A stretch of 64,000 nucleotides of DNA from Bordetella parapertussis. GTDB lineage: Bacteria; Pseudomonadota; Gammaproteobacteria; Burkholderiales; Burkholderiaceae_B. Positions 35,493 to 43,456 of this stretch are shown in pieces. Below the pieces are notes generated by a model that saw only the letters and a program-made list of their open reading frames with translations, was not told the DNA's origin and did not search any database. Both the position numbers and the translations under genes were made by a program. The stretch spans positions 55,227-119,226 of the forward strand of contig CAMDEF010000008.1 in NCBI GenBank assembly GCA_945895265.1, given 5' to 3'. Numbering within the stretch: position 1 is the first letter of the stretch; each line of letters opens with the position of its first letter.

Positions 35493-36275
35493 ATGAATAA
35501 TCAAGCAAATGAATCGCCTTTGAAAAATGCAATCGAGGTGCGTGGTTTAAACTTTTTCTACGGCAAGTTCCAAGGTCTAAAAAATATTGATCTGGATATC
35601 GCCGAGGGTAAGGTAACTGCCTTTATTGGTCCGTCAGGTTGCGGTAAATCGACCCTCTTGCGCGCTTTAAATCGTATGTATAGCTTGTATCCTGGCCAGC
35701 GCGCCGAGGGACAAGTCAACTTTTACGGTGAAAACATCTTGGATCCAAAGCAGGATCTCAACATGTTGCGCGCTCGTATCGGTATGGTGTTTCAAAAGCC
35801 GACGCCTTTTCCGATGTCAATTTATGACAACGTAGCGTTTGGTGTGCGTCTGTACGAAAACTTAAGCAAAGGCGAAATGGACGCGCGTGTCGAGTGGGCG
35901 TTGAGCAAGGCTGCTTTGTGGGGCGAAGCCAAGGACAAGTTGAACCAAAGTGGTCTATCCCTCTCTGGTGGACAGCAGCAGAGACTTTGTATTGCCCGTT
36001 CGGTTGCGGTCAAGCCTTCGATCATCTTGTTTGACGAACCGACTTCGGCACTGGATCCGATTTCGACTGGCAAAATTGAAGAATTGCTGCATGAGTTGAA
36101 ATCCGATTACACAGTGGCGATTGTGACCCACAACATGCAGCAGGCTGCTCGCGTATCCGACTTTACGGCGTTTATGTATTTGGGCGAGTTGATGGAATTC
36201 GGCCAGACTGACAAGATTTTCGTCAAACCCAAGCGCAAAGAAACCGAAGACTACATTACGGGCCGTTTTGGTTGA
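35493..36275 (+). CDS. pstB: Phosphate ABC transporter ATPase PstB
   Basis: The 260-aa ATPase has Walker [10 protein letters not shown] near residue 48, the signature [17 protein letters not shown] and Walker [30 protein letters not shown] and the C-terminal [16 protein letters not shown] are characteristic of PstB. It powers PstCA. It is the last gene of the operon: a tRNA gene follows, not phoU. Confidence 0.97.
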   Translation: MNNQANESPLKNAIEVRGLNFFYGKFQGLKNIDLDIAEGKVTAFIGPSGCGKSTLLRALNRMYSLYPGQRAEGQVNFYGENILDPKQDLNMLRARIGMVFQKPTPFPMSIYDNVAFGVRLYENLSKGEMDARVEWALSKAALWGEAKDKLNQSGLSLSGGQQQRLCIARSVAVKPSIILFDEPTSALDPISTGKIEELLHELKSDYTVAIVTHNMQQAARVSDFTAFMYLGELMEFGQTDKIFVKPKRKETEDYITGRFG

Positions 36276-36331
36276 GTTTGACGGTTGATTAACAAGGTCT
36301 TTGCCAGCATTCAGCACCTCAGTGCACAGAA

Positions 36332-36359
36332 TTGGACGTCTAGCATTATTCTGTTACAC
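36332..36359 (+). promoter_or_regulatory. Promoter of tRNA-Pro
   Basis: TTGGAC at 36332-36337 and TTACAC at 36354-36359 are spaced by 16 bases, with the tRNA 5' end 12 bases after the -10. This fits a dedicated tRNA promoter in the gap after pstB. Confidence 0.5.
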
Positions 36360-36370
36360 TGCTCATCTTT

Positions 36371-36447
36371 CGGGGCGTAGCGCAGCCTGGTAGCGCATCT
36401 GCTTTGGGAGCAGAGGGTCGTGAGTTCGAATCCCACCGCCCCGACCA
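36371..36447 (+). tRNA. tRNA-Pro (anticodon UGG)
   Basis: The 77-base sequence folds as a cloverleaf. The acceptor stem is CGGGGCG/CGCCCCG, the D arm contains AGCGCAGCCTGGTAGCGC, and the anticodon arm is CTGCT-TTGGGAG-AGCAG-like with anticodon TGG. The T arm contains GTTCGAATC, and CCA is encoded. C at position 1, rather than G, is typical of bacterial tRNA-Pro. Confidence 0.95.
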
Positions 36448-36455
36448 GTAATCTC

Positions 36456-36495
36456 AAAAGGCTAGTTTCTTAATTGAAACTAGCCTTTTGCTTTG
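36456..36495 (+). terminator. Terminator after tRNA-Pro
   Basis: AAAAGGCTAGTTTC (36456-36469) and GAAACTAGCCTTTT (36476-36489) form a perfect 14-base stem with loop TTAATT. The T-run at the 3' arm end makes it a Rho-independent terminator, potentially active on both strands. Confidence 0.85.
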
Positions 36496-36561
36496 GGTGA
36501 GCGGTTTTTTGCGGGCGGTGTGATAATCAGAGATGATCCACTTTATCTCTCGGAGAATCTC

Positions 36562-37452
36562 ATGGCACCTGAAGTCGTATTTATTGGTCTAGGCAACATG
36601 GGCATGCCCATGGCACTGAATCTGCTACGTGGCGGCTTTTCAGTCATTGGTTTTGACTTGGCACAAGCTAACGTTGACAGCCTGGTGGCTGCCGGTGGTG
36701 CAAAAGGAATCGACTTGGCGCAGGCCGTCAAAGGCGCCAAAGTCGTGGTCAGCATGTTGCCCGCGAGCCAGCACGTGCAAAGCGTATATCTGGGTGATCA
36801 AGGCGTCTTGGCACTTGTACAAAAGGGCACCTTGCTGATCGACTCGTCAACGATTGCACCGCAAGTGGCTAAAGAGCTTGGTGTCGCCGCTGCGGCAAAA
36901 GGCATAGAGATGATTGATGCGCCTGTATCGGGCGGCCCCTTCGGTGCTAAGGCTGGCACCCTGACCTTTATGGTCGGTGGCACTGAGCAGGGTTTTGCGG
37001 CCGCGCAACCGTACCTCCAAAAGATGGGTAAAGCTCTGTATCACGCTGGCGCCCATGGCAGCGGGCAAACCGTGAAGGTTTGCAACAATATGTTGCTCGG
37101 CATCACCATGATCGGCACCGCCGAAGCCTTGCGTTTGGGCATCGCCAACGGGCTTGACCCTGCTGTGCTATCTGAAATTATGTCAAAGAGTTCGGGCAAC
37201 AACTGGGTGTTAAATTCATGTAACCCTTGCCCAGGCGTGATGCCAGAGTCGGCGGCTTCAAATGGTTACGCAGGTGGCTTTGGGGTTGATTTAATGCTGA
37301 AAGACTTGGGCCTTGCGGTTGAAAACTCGTTGGCAACCAAATGTAGCGTGCCCCTCGGTGGTTTGGCCCGTAACCTGTACGATATGCACAGCAAATTGGG
37401 CCACGGCAAACTGGATTACGGCAGTATCTATGAAACGTTAGGTAAAAAATAA
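36562..37452 (+). CDS. mmsB: 3-hydroxyisobutyrate dehydrogenase (MmsB-like)
   Basis: The 296-aa enzyme has an N-terminal NAD-binding motif VFIGLGNMGMPMALNLL, DAPVSGGPFGAKAGTL for substrate, and catalytic Lys in GSGQTVKVCNNMLLG. The later segment with NPCPGVM and SNGYAGGF agrees with true 3-hydroxyisobutyrate dehydrogenases of valine breakdown. GGAGA precedes ATG at 36562; the longer frame from 36493 has no ribosome site. It is followed by a paralogue and a D-2-hydroxyacid dehydrogenase. No methylmalonate semialdehyde dehydrogenase (MmsA) is seen, so other beta-hydroxyacids remain possible. Confidence 0.8.
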   Translation: MAPEVVFIGLGNMGMPMALNLLRGGFSVIGFDLAQANVDSLVAAGGAKGIDLAQAVKGAKVVVSMLPASQHVQSVYLGDQGVLALVQKGTLLIDSSTIAPQVAKELGVAAAAKGIEMIDAPVSGGPFGAKAGTLTFMVGGTEQGFAAAQPYLQKMGKALYHAGAHGSGQTVKVCNNMLLGITMIGTAEALRLGIANGLDPAVLSEIMSKSSGNNWVLNSCNPCPGVMPESAASNGYAGGFGVDLMLKDLGLAVENSLATKCSVPLGGLARNLYDMHSKLGHGKLDYGSIYETLGKK

Positions 37453-37479
37453 TTTAACTAAAAACATGAGGAGATGACC

Positions 37480-38370
37480 ATGAGTCAAAACAATGATGGT
37501 GCAGGTCAGAAAGTTGGTTTTGTAGGGTTGGGTGCGATGGGCAGTCGCATGGTTGCCCATTTGAAGGGCTTTGCGGACGTTCAGGTCTTCGATCTGGATG
37601 TTGCGCGTCGTGAACAGGCTGCAGCCTCGGCCGGCGGCAAGGCGGTGGCTAGCATCAGCGCGATGGCCGATGCGCAGGTGGTGATTTTGATGTTGCCTGA
37701 TAGCCCGATTGTCGACAAAGTGTTGCGCAATGAATTACTCAAGACGTTAAAGTCTGGCGCACTGGTGATCGATATGAGTTCGTCGACGCCAGCGAACACC
37801 ATCGAGAACGCTAAGCTCGCAAAACAGCATGGCATTACGTTTATTGATGCGCCCGTATCGGGTGGGATCGGCGGTGCCGAATCGGGCAAGCTTGCCATTA
37901 TGGCTGGCGGTGAGGTCGCAGACTTTGCGCGTGCTTTGCCTTTGCTCAATCGGATGGGAACGAAAGTTGTGCATGTTGGCCCAGTTGGCTCAGGTCATGC
38001 GGTTAAAGCTCTGAACAACTTATTAGGCGCAACGATTTTAGTGGCGACGTCTGAGATTTTTGCAGCGGGCGAAAAGTTTGGATTGGATCCTGCGGTCATG
38101 CATCAAGTGATCGATGCATCGAGTGGCGGCAGCTTTATGACGGCTCAGGCTTGGCCTCGTGCTGTGTTGCCTAAGACCTGGAACTTCGGCTTTGCGATGC
38201 AACTGATGAACAAAGACGTTGGGATTGCGATGTCACTGATCGAGTCGACCGGGGTCAAAACTGTGTTGTGCGAAGCGAATGCCGCGTTATGGGCCAAGGC
38301 CGTTAAAGAGACTCCCGGCGCTGATATGACTGGCATCACAAAAGGGATTCGCGAGGCTGCTGGGCTCTAA
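37480..38370 (+). CDS. NAD(P)-dependent beta-hydroxyacid dehydrogenase
   Basis: A 296-aa member of the 6-phosphogluconate/3-hydroxyisobutyrate dehydrogenase family: KVGFVGLGAMGSRMVAHL, DAPVSGGIGGAESGKLAIMAGG and the catalytic Lys in GSGHAVKALNNLLG. ATG at 37480 is preferred to 37474 because GAGGAG abuts the latter and is 6 bases from the former. Substrates in this family include tartronate semialdehyde, 3-hydroxyisobutyrate and 2-(hydroxymethyl)glutarate. The last is relevant because the nicotinate cluster yields 2-formylglutarate, but the 15-kb separation makes that link speculative. Confidence 0.8.
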   Translation: MSQNNDGAGQKVGFVGLGAMGSRMVAHLKGFADVQVFDLDVARREQAAASAGGKAVASISAMADAQVVILMLPDSPIVDKVLRNELLKTLKSGALVIDMSSSTPANTIENAKLAKQHGITFIDAPVSGGIGGAESGKLAIMAGGEVADFARALPLLNRMGTKVVHVGPVGSGHAVKALNNLLGATILVATSEIFAAGEKFGLDPAVMHQVIDASSGGSFMTAQAWPRAVLPKTWNFGFAMQLMNKDVGIAMSLIESTGVKTVLCEANAALWAKAVKETPGADMTGITKGIREAAGL

Positions 38371-38482
38371 ACGAGTTGAGTGTCGGGCGGCGCATGCCTG
38401 TGTTTGATGCACACAGGTATCGTCGGCTCAGCGATGGCTTGGCTAAGAGCGCGCCGACTGGCAAAAAATTGAAAGGTTGAAA

Positions 38483-39490
38483 ATGCGTTTAGCGATTTTG
38501 GATGATTACTTAGGGATTGGGCAGACGATTGTCGATTGGGGTGTGGTGCCTGGGTTGGCGGTCGTTAGCTTTCGTGATCATGTGCATGACCAAAATGAGT
38601 TAGTTGACCGCTTGGCTGAGTTTGATGTGGTGATGCGAATTCGCGAGCGTACTGAGTTTCCACGCGAAGTGCTCGCGCGTTTGCCTAAATTAAAGTTGTT
38701 GCTAGCCACCGGTATGCGTAACGCACGTTCGATTGATTTGCGTGCTGCCGATGAGCTTGGCATTGTTGTCAGCACCACTGAGGCGCAACATCAAACAACG
38801 GTTGAAGTGACCTGGGCCTTAATTCTTGGATTGTTTCGCTCGATTCCGCAAGAGAGTGCCTCGTTACGCGCCGGTGGTTGGCAAGTGAGCTTAGGCCGCG
38901 GGCTAGCTGGTAAAACCTTAGGGATTGTTGGCTTGGGCAACATGGGGATCCCTGTTGCACAAATTGGTCAGTTGTTTGGGATGAAGGTTGTGGCCTGGAG
39001 TCGCAACATGACGCCCGAACGCGCAAGCGTTTATCAAGTTGAGTCAGTCACCAAAGAGGCGCTATTTCGCCAATCTGATGTGATTACGATTCATATGCCC
39101 CTGAGTGATGCGACGCTGGGCTTGGTGTCGGCTGCAGATTTAGCGTTGATGAAAAAAGACGCCTTTTTAATTAATACTTCACGCCCGCAAATCGTCGCTG
39201 AAGGCGCACTGCTTGAAGCGCTTGAACAGCGGCGTATCGGTGGCGCTGGGCTCGATGTGTTTGAGGTCGAACCCTTGCCCATTGATCATCCTTACCGAAG
39301 CTTGCCTAATGTGCTGGCAACGCCTCATATTGGTTTTGTGACCAAAGAGAATATGGAAGAGTTCTTCCAGACTTCACTTAAGAATTTATTGGCCTTTTTG
39401 GCTGATTCGCCGATTAACGTGATTAACGGCGCACGGCCATTTTTGCCAGATTCGCAGGTGTCCAAGCAAATGCACGCCAAGGGACACTGA
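38483..39490 (+). CDS. D-2-hydroxyacid dehydrogenase
   Basis: The 335-aa enzyme has the D-isomer-specific 2-hydroxyacid dehydrogenase layout: a catalytic domain split by an NAD-binding domain with GIVGLGNMGIPVAQIGQLFGMKVVAWSR, then the catalytic Arg in INTSRPQIV, Glu in DVFEVEPLP and His in TPHIGFVTKEN. GAAAGG is 6 bases before ATG at 38483. It closes the group of three dehydrogenases. Substrate (glycerate, glyoxylate-derived or bulkier acids) is not determinable. Confidence 0.85.
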   Translation: MRLAILDDYLGIGQTIVDWGVVPGLAVVSFRDHVHDQNELVDRLAEFDVVMRIRERTEFPREVLARLPKLKLLLATGMRNARSIDLRAADELGIVVSTTEAQHQTTVEVTWALILGLFRSIPQESASLRAGGWQVSLGRGLAGKTLGIVGLGNMGIPVAQIGQLFGMKVVAWSRNMTPERASVYQVESVTKEALFRQSDVITIHMPLSDATLGLVSAADLALMKKDAFLINTSRPQIVAEGALLEALEQRRIGGAGLDVFEVEPLPIDHPYRSLPNVLATPHIGFVTKENMEEFFQTSLKNLLAFLADSPINVINGARPFLPDSQVSKQMHAKGH

Positions 39491-39582
39491 CGGCTGGCGA
39501 TTTGCCTGAAGTCGTACATATGCAGATTGAGCCCTAACAACTGAGAAGCTCATTGCGAAGTATTATTTCAAGATCTTGCCTA

Positions 39583-39619
39583 GATGTACTAAATAATATT
39601 TAATTGATGTACTAAATAA
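39583..39619. repeat. 14-bp direct repeat in AT-rich gap
   Basis: GATGTACTAAATAA occurs at 39583-39596 and again at 39606-39619, in a strongly AT-rich stretch between two genes. The period is 23 bases. Confidence 0.6.
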
Positions 39620-39622
39620 AAT

Positions 39623-39657
39623 AACCATAAATAATTGATATTTATGGTTATTTTTTT
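39623..39657 (+). terminator. Bidirectional terminator
   Basis: AACCATAAATA (39623-39633) pairs with TATTTATGGTT (39639-39649); a run of seven T follows at 39651-39657. The hairpin includes the folB stop codon on the other strand, where T-rich sequence also follows, so it can end both convergent transcripts. Confidence 0.75.
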
Positions 39658-40043
39658 AACTGAAATGATTCAACGCCGACTGCGGCGCAATCGGCATAGA
39701 CATCAGGTTTTGCCGTAGATACGCGGGCGGCGCGTACTAAAGGGTGCGCCAGCATACGTTTCATGATCTCGTCACAGAGCGTCTCTTGCAGCTGAATATG
39801 GCCAGGCGCGATGATATCGGCAATCGTTTGGCGCATGAAGTCGTAGTCAACCACCTCGGCCAAGTCGTCTCGGCTTGGTGTGTTGTCGCTGAGGGGTACA
39901 TAAAGATCCACATTGACGATGACGCGTTGCTCGCCCTTTTTTTCAAACTCGTGGACACCGATGTTCATGTTGATCTCAAAATCTTTGAGAAACAAACGAC
40001 GGCAATTCGAGAGGTCAGGGTGCTGAAGAAGGGCAAGAGTCAT
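39648..40043 (-). CDS. folB: Dihydroneopterin aldolase
   Basis: The 131-aa protein is FolB: RRLFLKDFEINMNIGVHEFEKKGEQRVIVNVDLYV at the N-terminus, DYDFMRQTIADII in the middle, and LQETLCDEIMKRML with the conserved Glu near the active site. It converts dihydroneopterin to 6-hydroxymethyl-dihydropterin for folate. ATG at 40043 is preferred; an earlier in-frame ATG adds 15 unlikely residues. It follows the pteridine-reductase-like SDR gene on the same strand. Confidence 0.88.
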   Translation of the reverse strand: MTLALLQHPDLSNCRRLFLKDFEINMNIGVHEFEKKGEQRVIVNVDLYVPLSDNTPSRDDLAEVVDYDFMRQTIADIIAPGHIQLQETLCDEIMKRMLAHPLVRAARVSTAKPDVYADCAAVGVESFQLKK

Positions 40044-40089
40044 TAGAGTACCGAAAACGTTTTTGAAAGTGAAAAATCGAAAAGGCAAA

Positions 40090-40878
40090 TCAAGTCAGAA
40101 ACATGACGTCCCGCTTTGACGGGTTTAGATGCTGCCCGCCGTCGACAAAGAGTGTAGTACCTGTGATGGCATGCGCCGACACTAAGTACACCACAGCATT
40201 GGCGATATCTTCGGGCGTAGAAGATTTACCCAAAGGTGTTTGTTGATGTGCGCGTTCAAAACCCTCTTGAGTTTGATCCCCAGAGATTAAGGTGAGCCCC
40301 GGCGCGAGCCCAACCACTCTGAGTTCGGGCGCATACGCTTGTGCAAGCAAGGTGGTCGCTTGATATAGCGCAGACTTTGACAAGGTGTAGGACAAAAAAT
40401 CTGGATTTGGATTCGCGAGTTTTTGATCCAGCAAATTAATGATCACCGAAGGATGTGAGAACACACGTGAAGAGATGTCTTTTGCGTTCAAGCGTGCGCG
40501 ATATAGATCGCGGCTCAGCGCAATCGGTGCGATCGCGTTGATCTGCATGTGAGTTTCAAATTGCGCGGGGCTAAAATCTTCTGCATTGTCAAAGGCAAAC
40601 AACGAGGCACTATTGATGATGCAATCGGGTAGACCAAGCGCAGTTGTGCACTGGCTCACTAGTGAATCGACTTGGGTTTGTTGAGCAAAGTCTGCCTGTA
40701 GTGCCACAGCACGTCGTCCTAAACCCTGCACTGCCAGCACGGTCTCTTGCGCCTCAGCGGCTGATTGGCCATAGTGCACACCGATATCCCAGCCGTCTTG
40801 CGCTAAACGTAGAGCGATTGAGCGCCCTAAGCGCTTTGCAGCACCGGTGACGAGCGCGATCTTGGTAGATGTATGCAT
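40090..40878 (-). CDS. SDR oxidoreductase, pteridine reductase/FolM-like
   Basis: The 262-aa enzyme has TGAAKRLGRSIA, the TGxxxRxG variant that marks pteridine reductases (PTR1, FolM) and replaces the usual TGxxxGxG of SDRs. NSASLF is the NAG-like strand and YTLSKSAL holds the Tyr and Lys. AGAGG precedes the ATG at 40878. Next to folB, it is likely a dihydromonapterin or dihydrofolate-type reductase; other SDR substrates cannot be ruled out. The upstream Sel1 gene ends 19 bases before. Confidence 0.75.
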   Translation of the reverse strand: MHTSTKIALVTGAAKRLGRSIALRLAQDGWDIGVHYGQSAAEAQETVLAVQGLGRRAVALQADFAQQTQVDSLVSQCTTALGLPDCIINSASLFAFDNAEDFSPAQFETHMQINAIAPIALSRDLYRARLNAKDISSRVFSHPSVIINLLDQKLANPNPDFLSYTLSKSALYQATTLLAQAYAPELRVVGLAPGLTLISGDQTQEGFERAHQQTPLGKSSTPEDIANAVVYLVSAHAITGTTLFVDGGQHLNPSKRDVMFLT

Positions 40879-40897
40879 TAGATGACCTCTTGATGAT

Positions 40898-41605
40898 TCA
40901 TGTTGCGGCGTCGCAGTCTTGGTAACTTTTGGCAATACACCTTGTGGCAAGCTCTCGTGCGCGGGTTACCGCTTCTTTTGACATTGTTTCAGATAGTTCG
41001 GCAAGTGTACGGACAGCACTCTGTTCGCCCAGACCGCGTGCGATATCAAGCCACATGTAAGCCAATATTTTGTTTTGCGTAACGCCCAAGCCTTTTGCAT
41101 ACAGGGTGCCGAGTTGACGTTGCGCATGCGGATCACCCTGAGCGGCCGCCCGCGCAAACCACTTGCGCGCTTCGACAGGATTAGGCTTCACACCAAAACC
41201 ATTCAGATTCATCATCGCCAGGCGATACTGTGCGCTCGGATTCGAGGCGGTCGCCGCCAACCCGTACCAGTGCAAGGCTTGTTTGTCGCTGTGTGCCACG
41301 CCCCGACCAGCTTCATACATAAAGCCCAAATGGTATTGCGCACTCGCGTGACCTTGCGCTGCAGCCCTTTCAAACCAGACCCGCGCGAGCTTGTAGTCTT
41401 GCACAACGCCCTGGCCGTTGTCGTACAACACCCCCAGCATGTTTTGTGCCTCTGCGTTGCCGCTTTGTCCAAGCTTGTTGAGTTGTGTGACGGCCTCTGA
41501 GGTTTTGCCCTCGTCAAACAGTTCCATGCTTTCAACAGCGGTTTGCGCCCGACTGTTTAGGCACAGCAGCAGTAGGCAAGCGCAAAGCAACTCGCGCAGC
41601 TTCAC
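40898..41605 (-). CDS. Secreted Sel1-repeat protein
   Basis: A 235-aa protein with a signal peptide (MKLRELLCACLLLLCLNSRAQ) and about four Sel1/TPR-like repeats, for example NMLGVLYDNGQGVVQDYKLARVWFERAAAQG and YHLGFMYEAGRGVAHSDKQALHWYGLAA. Such repeats form superhelical scaffolds for protein contacts, probably in the periplasm here. Partner unknown. It is first in a minus-strand set with the pteridine-reductase gene and folB, but the shared order says little about function. Confidence 0.85.
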   Translation of the reverse strand: MKLRELLCACLLLLCLNSRAQTAVESMELFDEGKTSEAVTQLNKLGQSGNAEAQNMLGVLYDNGQGVVQDYKLARVWFERAAAQGHASAQYHLGFMYEAGRGVAHSDKQALHWYGLAATASNPSAQYRLAMMNLNGFGVKPNPVEARKWFARAAAQGDPHAQRQLGTLYAKGLGVTQNKILAYMWLDIARGLGEQSAVRTLAELSETMSKEAVTRARELATRCIAKSYQDCDAAT

Positions 41606-41717
41606 GTGATTCTGTCGCTAACGGTAGGTGAGTGACTTTGGGTCATGTGAGCATGAGGCAAAGGGCGAGTGAATGGCCTGGTGTCATGTGATGTTGATCG
41701 ATCGCTCATGCGTACGA

Positions 41718-43175
41718 TTATGACAATAACTTGCTACGAATTTTAGAGTAACCGCTGGCTAAATCGTAGGCGTGCCCAACTTGTAGCACGCTCATGTCGG
41801 TTTGCACTGGGCCGATAATCTGTAGCCCAACGGGCAGCCCGCGGCTCGTAAAGCCCGCTGGTGCCGCCAGAGTTGGCAGGCCCGCCATCGTGGCTGGAAT
41901 GACTGATTGCATCCAGCGGTGGTAGGTGTCCATGTTTGTTCCGGCGATTTGCTTAGGCCAGTGCTCTTCTGCAGCAAAGGGGCTGACCTGCGCAGCGGGC
42001 ATGACTAAAAAGTCGAACATTTCGAATAGGCGTCGTAGCTCTTGATACCAGGCCGTGCGCACTTTTGCGGCAGCAAACACGTCGGGTCCTGACAGACCCA
42101 AGCCGCGTTCGATTTCCCACACCGCCTCGGGTTTGAGCAAGGCGCGCGAACCGGCCGAGTGATAGTGGTGAGCATTGCCCCCCGAAAAAGTAAAGCTGCG
42201 TAACGTGAGCCACGCGTTCCAGAGTTGCTCAAGATCAAAGTTCGGTCGTGCAGCCTCAACCGTACAGCCGATGGTCTTGAAGTGTTCGAGTGCGGTTTCG
42301 GTGATCTCTAAGAGTCCTGCTTCAATCGGTAAATGCCCGCCTAAATCGCCTAGCCAGCCAATGCGGGTGCCGCGCAGTTCGCGCTCGAGCGGTTGCTCAA
42401 ACAATTTGACATCGTCTTGCCGACGCGATAGTGGCAGACGGGCGTCAAACCCAGCTTGCACCGACAGTAGCATGGCTAGGTCAGGTATGTTGCGAGCCAT
42501 CGGGCCCGTGACGCTGAATTGCTGAAAAAAGACTTCTTCACCAGGGCCGTGGGGCACACAGCCCGGTGAGGTTCGAAAGCCGAACACGTTATTAAACGCT
42601 GCTGGTGTACGCAGCGATCCCATCATGTCTGAGCCGTCAGCAACCGGCAGCATGTTTAAGGCGAGGGCAACGCCCGCACCGCCGCTACTACCGCCCGCAC
42701 AGCGCGAGGGATCAAACGCGTTGCGGGTGATGCCGTAGACAGGGTTGTAGGTGTGAGCGCCCAAACCAAACTCTGGCGAATTGGTACGCCCGACAAAAAT
42801 CGCTCCGGCGGCACGCACGCGCGCATTGGCCGCCGAATCCGTCGTGGTGACTTGCCCTTTAAAAATTGGTGAACCGTTGGTGGTGACCATGCCTGCTACA
42901 GGGGCGATGTCTTTGGGCGCCTGCGGAAACCCGTGCAGCACGCCCATGCTTTGCTTGCGAGCTAACTGTGCATCGCGTTCGCGCGCCTGAGTCAATAGGG
43001 CGTCGGGGTCAGGCATCGCCACGATGGCGTTGACGGTTGGATTTTGTTGGTCTATCTGCGCTAAGAAGGCTTCTAGCACCTCGACGCAAGACACCTCGCG
43101 GCGATGAATCGCACGCGACAGGCTGACAGCATCAAGCGAAACAATAGAACTGGAGGGGGCGGTGGCTGAGGTCAT
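41718..43175 (-). CDS. Amidase signature family protein
   Basis: The 485-aa enzyme has the Ser-cisSer-Lys triad: K88 in APKDI, S163 within GGSSGG and S187 in GSLRTP. GGSSGGAGVALALNMLPVADGSD is the signature stretch; the usual GG before the nucleophile is MG here. Amidases of this family hydrolyse amides, carbamates or nitrile-derived amides; the substrate is unknown. There is no GatB or GatC nearby, so it is not the glutamyl-tRNA amidotransferase subunit. It is divergent from the carboxyltransferase gene. Confidence 0.88.
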   Translation of the reverse strand: MTSATAPSSSIVSLDAVSLSRAIHRREVSCVEVLEAFLAQIDQQNPTVNAIVAMPDPDALLTQARERDAQLARKQSMGVLHGFPQAPKDIAPVAGMVTTNGSPIFKGQVTTTDSAANARVRAAGAIFVGRTNSPEFGLGAHTYNPVYGITRNAFDPSRCAGGSSGGAGVALALNMLPVADGSDMMGSLRTPAAFNNVFGFRTSPGCVPHGPGEEVFFQQFSVTGPMARNIPDLAMLLSVQAGFDARLPLSRRQDDVKLFEQPLERELRGTRIGWLGDLGGHLPIEAGLLEITETALEHFKTIGCTVEAARPNFDLEQLWNAWLTLRSFTFSGGNAHHYHSAGSRALLKPEAVWEIERGLGLSGPDVFAAAKVRTAWYQELRRLFEMFDFLVMPAAQVSPFAAEEHWPKQIAGTNMDTYHRWMQSVIPATMAGLPTLAAPAGFTSRGLPVGLQIIGPVQTDMSVLQVGHAYDLASGYSKIRSKLLS

Positions 43176-43456
43176 GGCAGAAGCTCGTGCAAAAGACGCT
43201 ATTGTGCCACTGCAGAGCTCGGGATGGCTTGCGCGCTATCGAGCCGATCAGACTGCGACGCATCAAGGATTTCCCTATGTCCCATCGGCACTGCTACTTC
43301 TGAATGCCAACAGAGTTCGGTCGTAGCTCACCAATTTCTACCAAATTTAGCCGGCAATAGGGTATCTTGTTGACTCGAGAACAATATTGATTGATGTTGA
43401 GTCATGCTCCGCCATGCAACGGCGGGTGTGCCTGACACCAAGGACAGAGCAAAACA

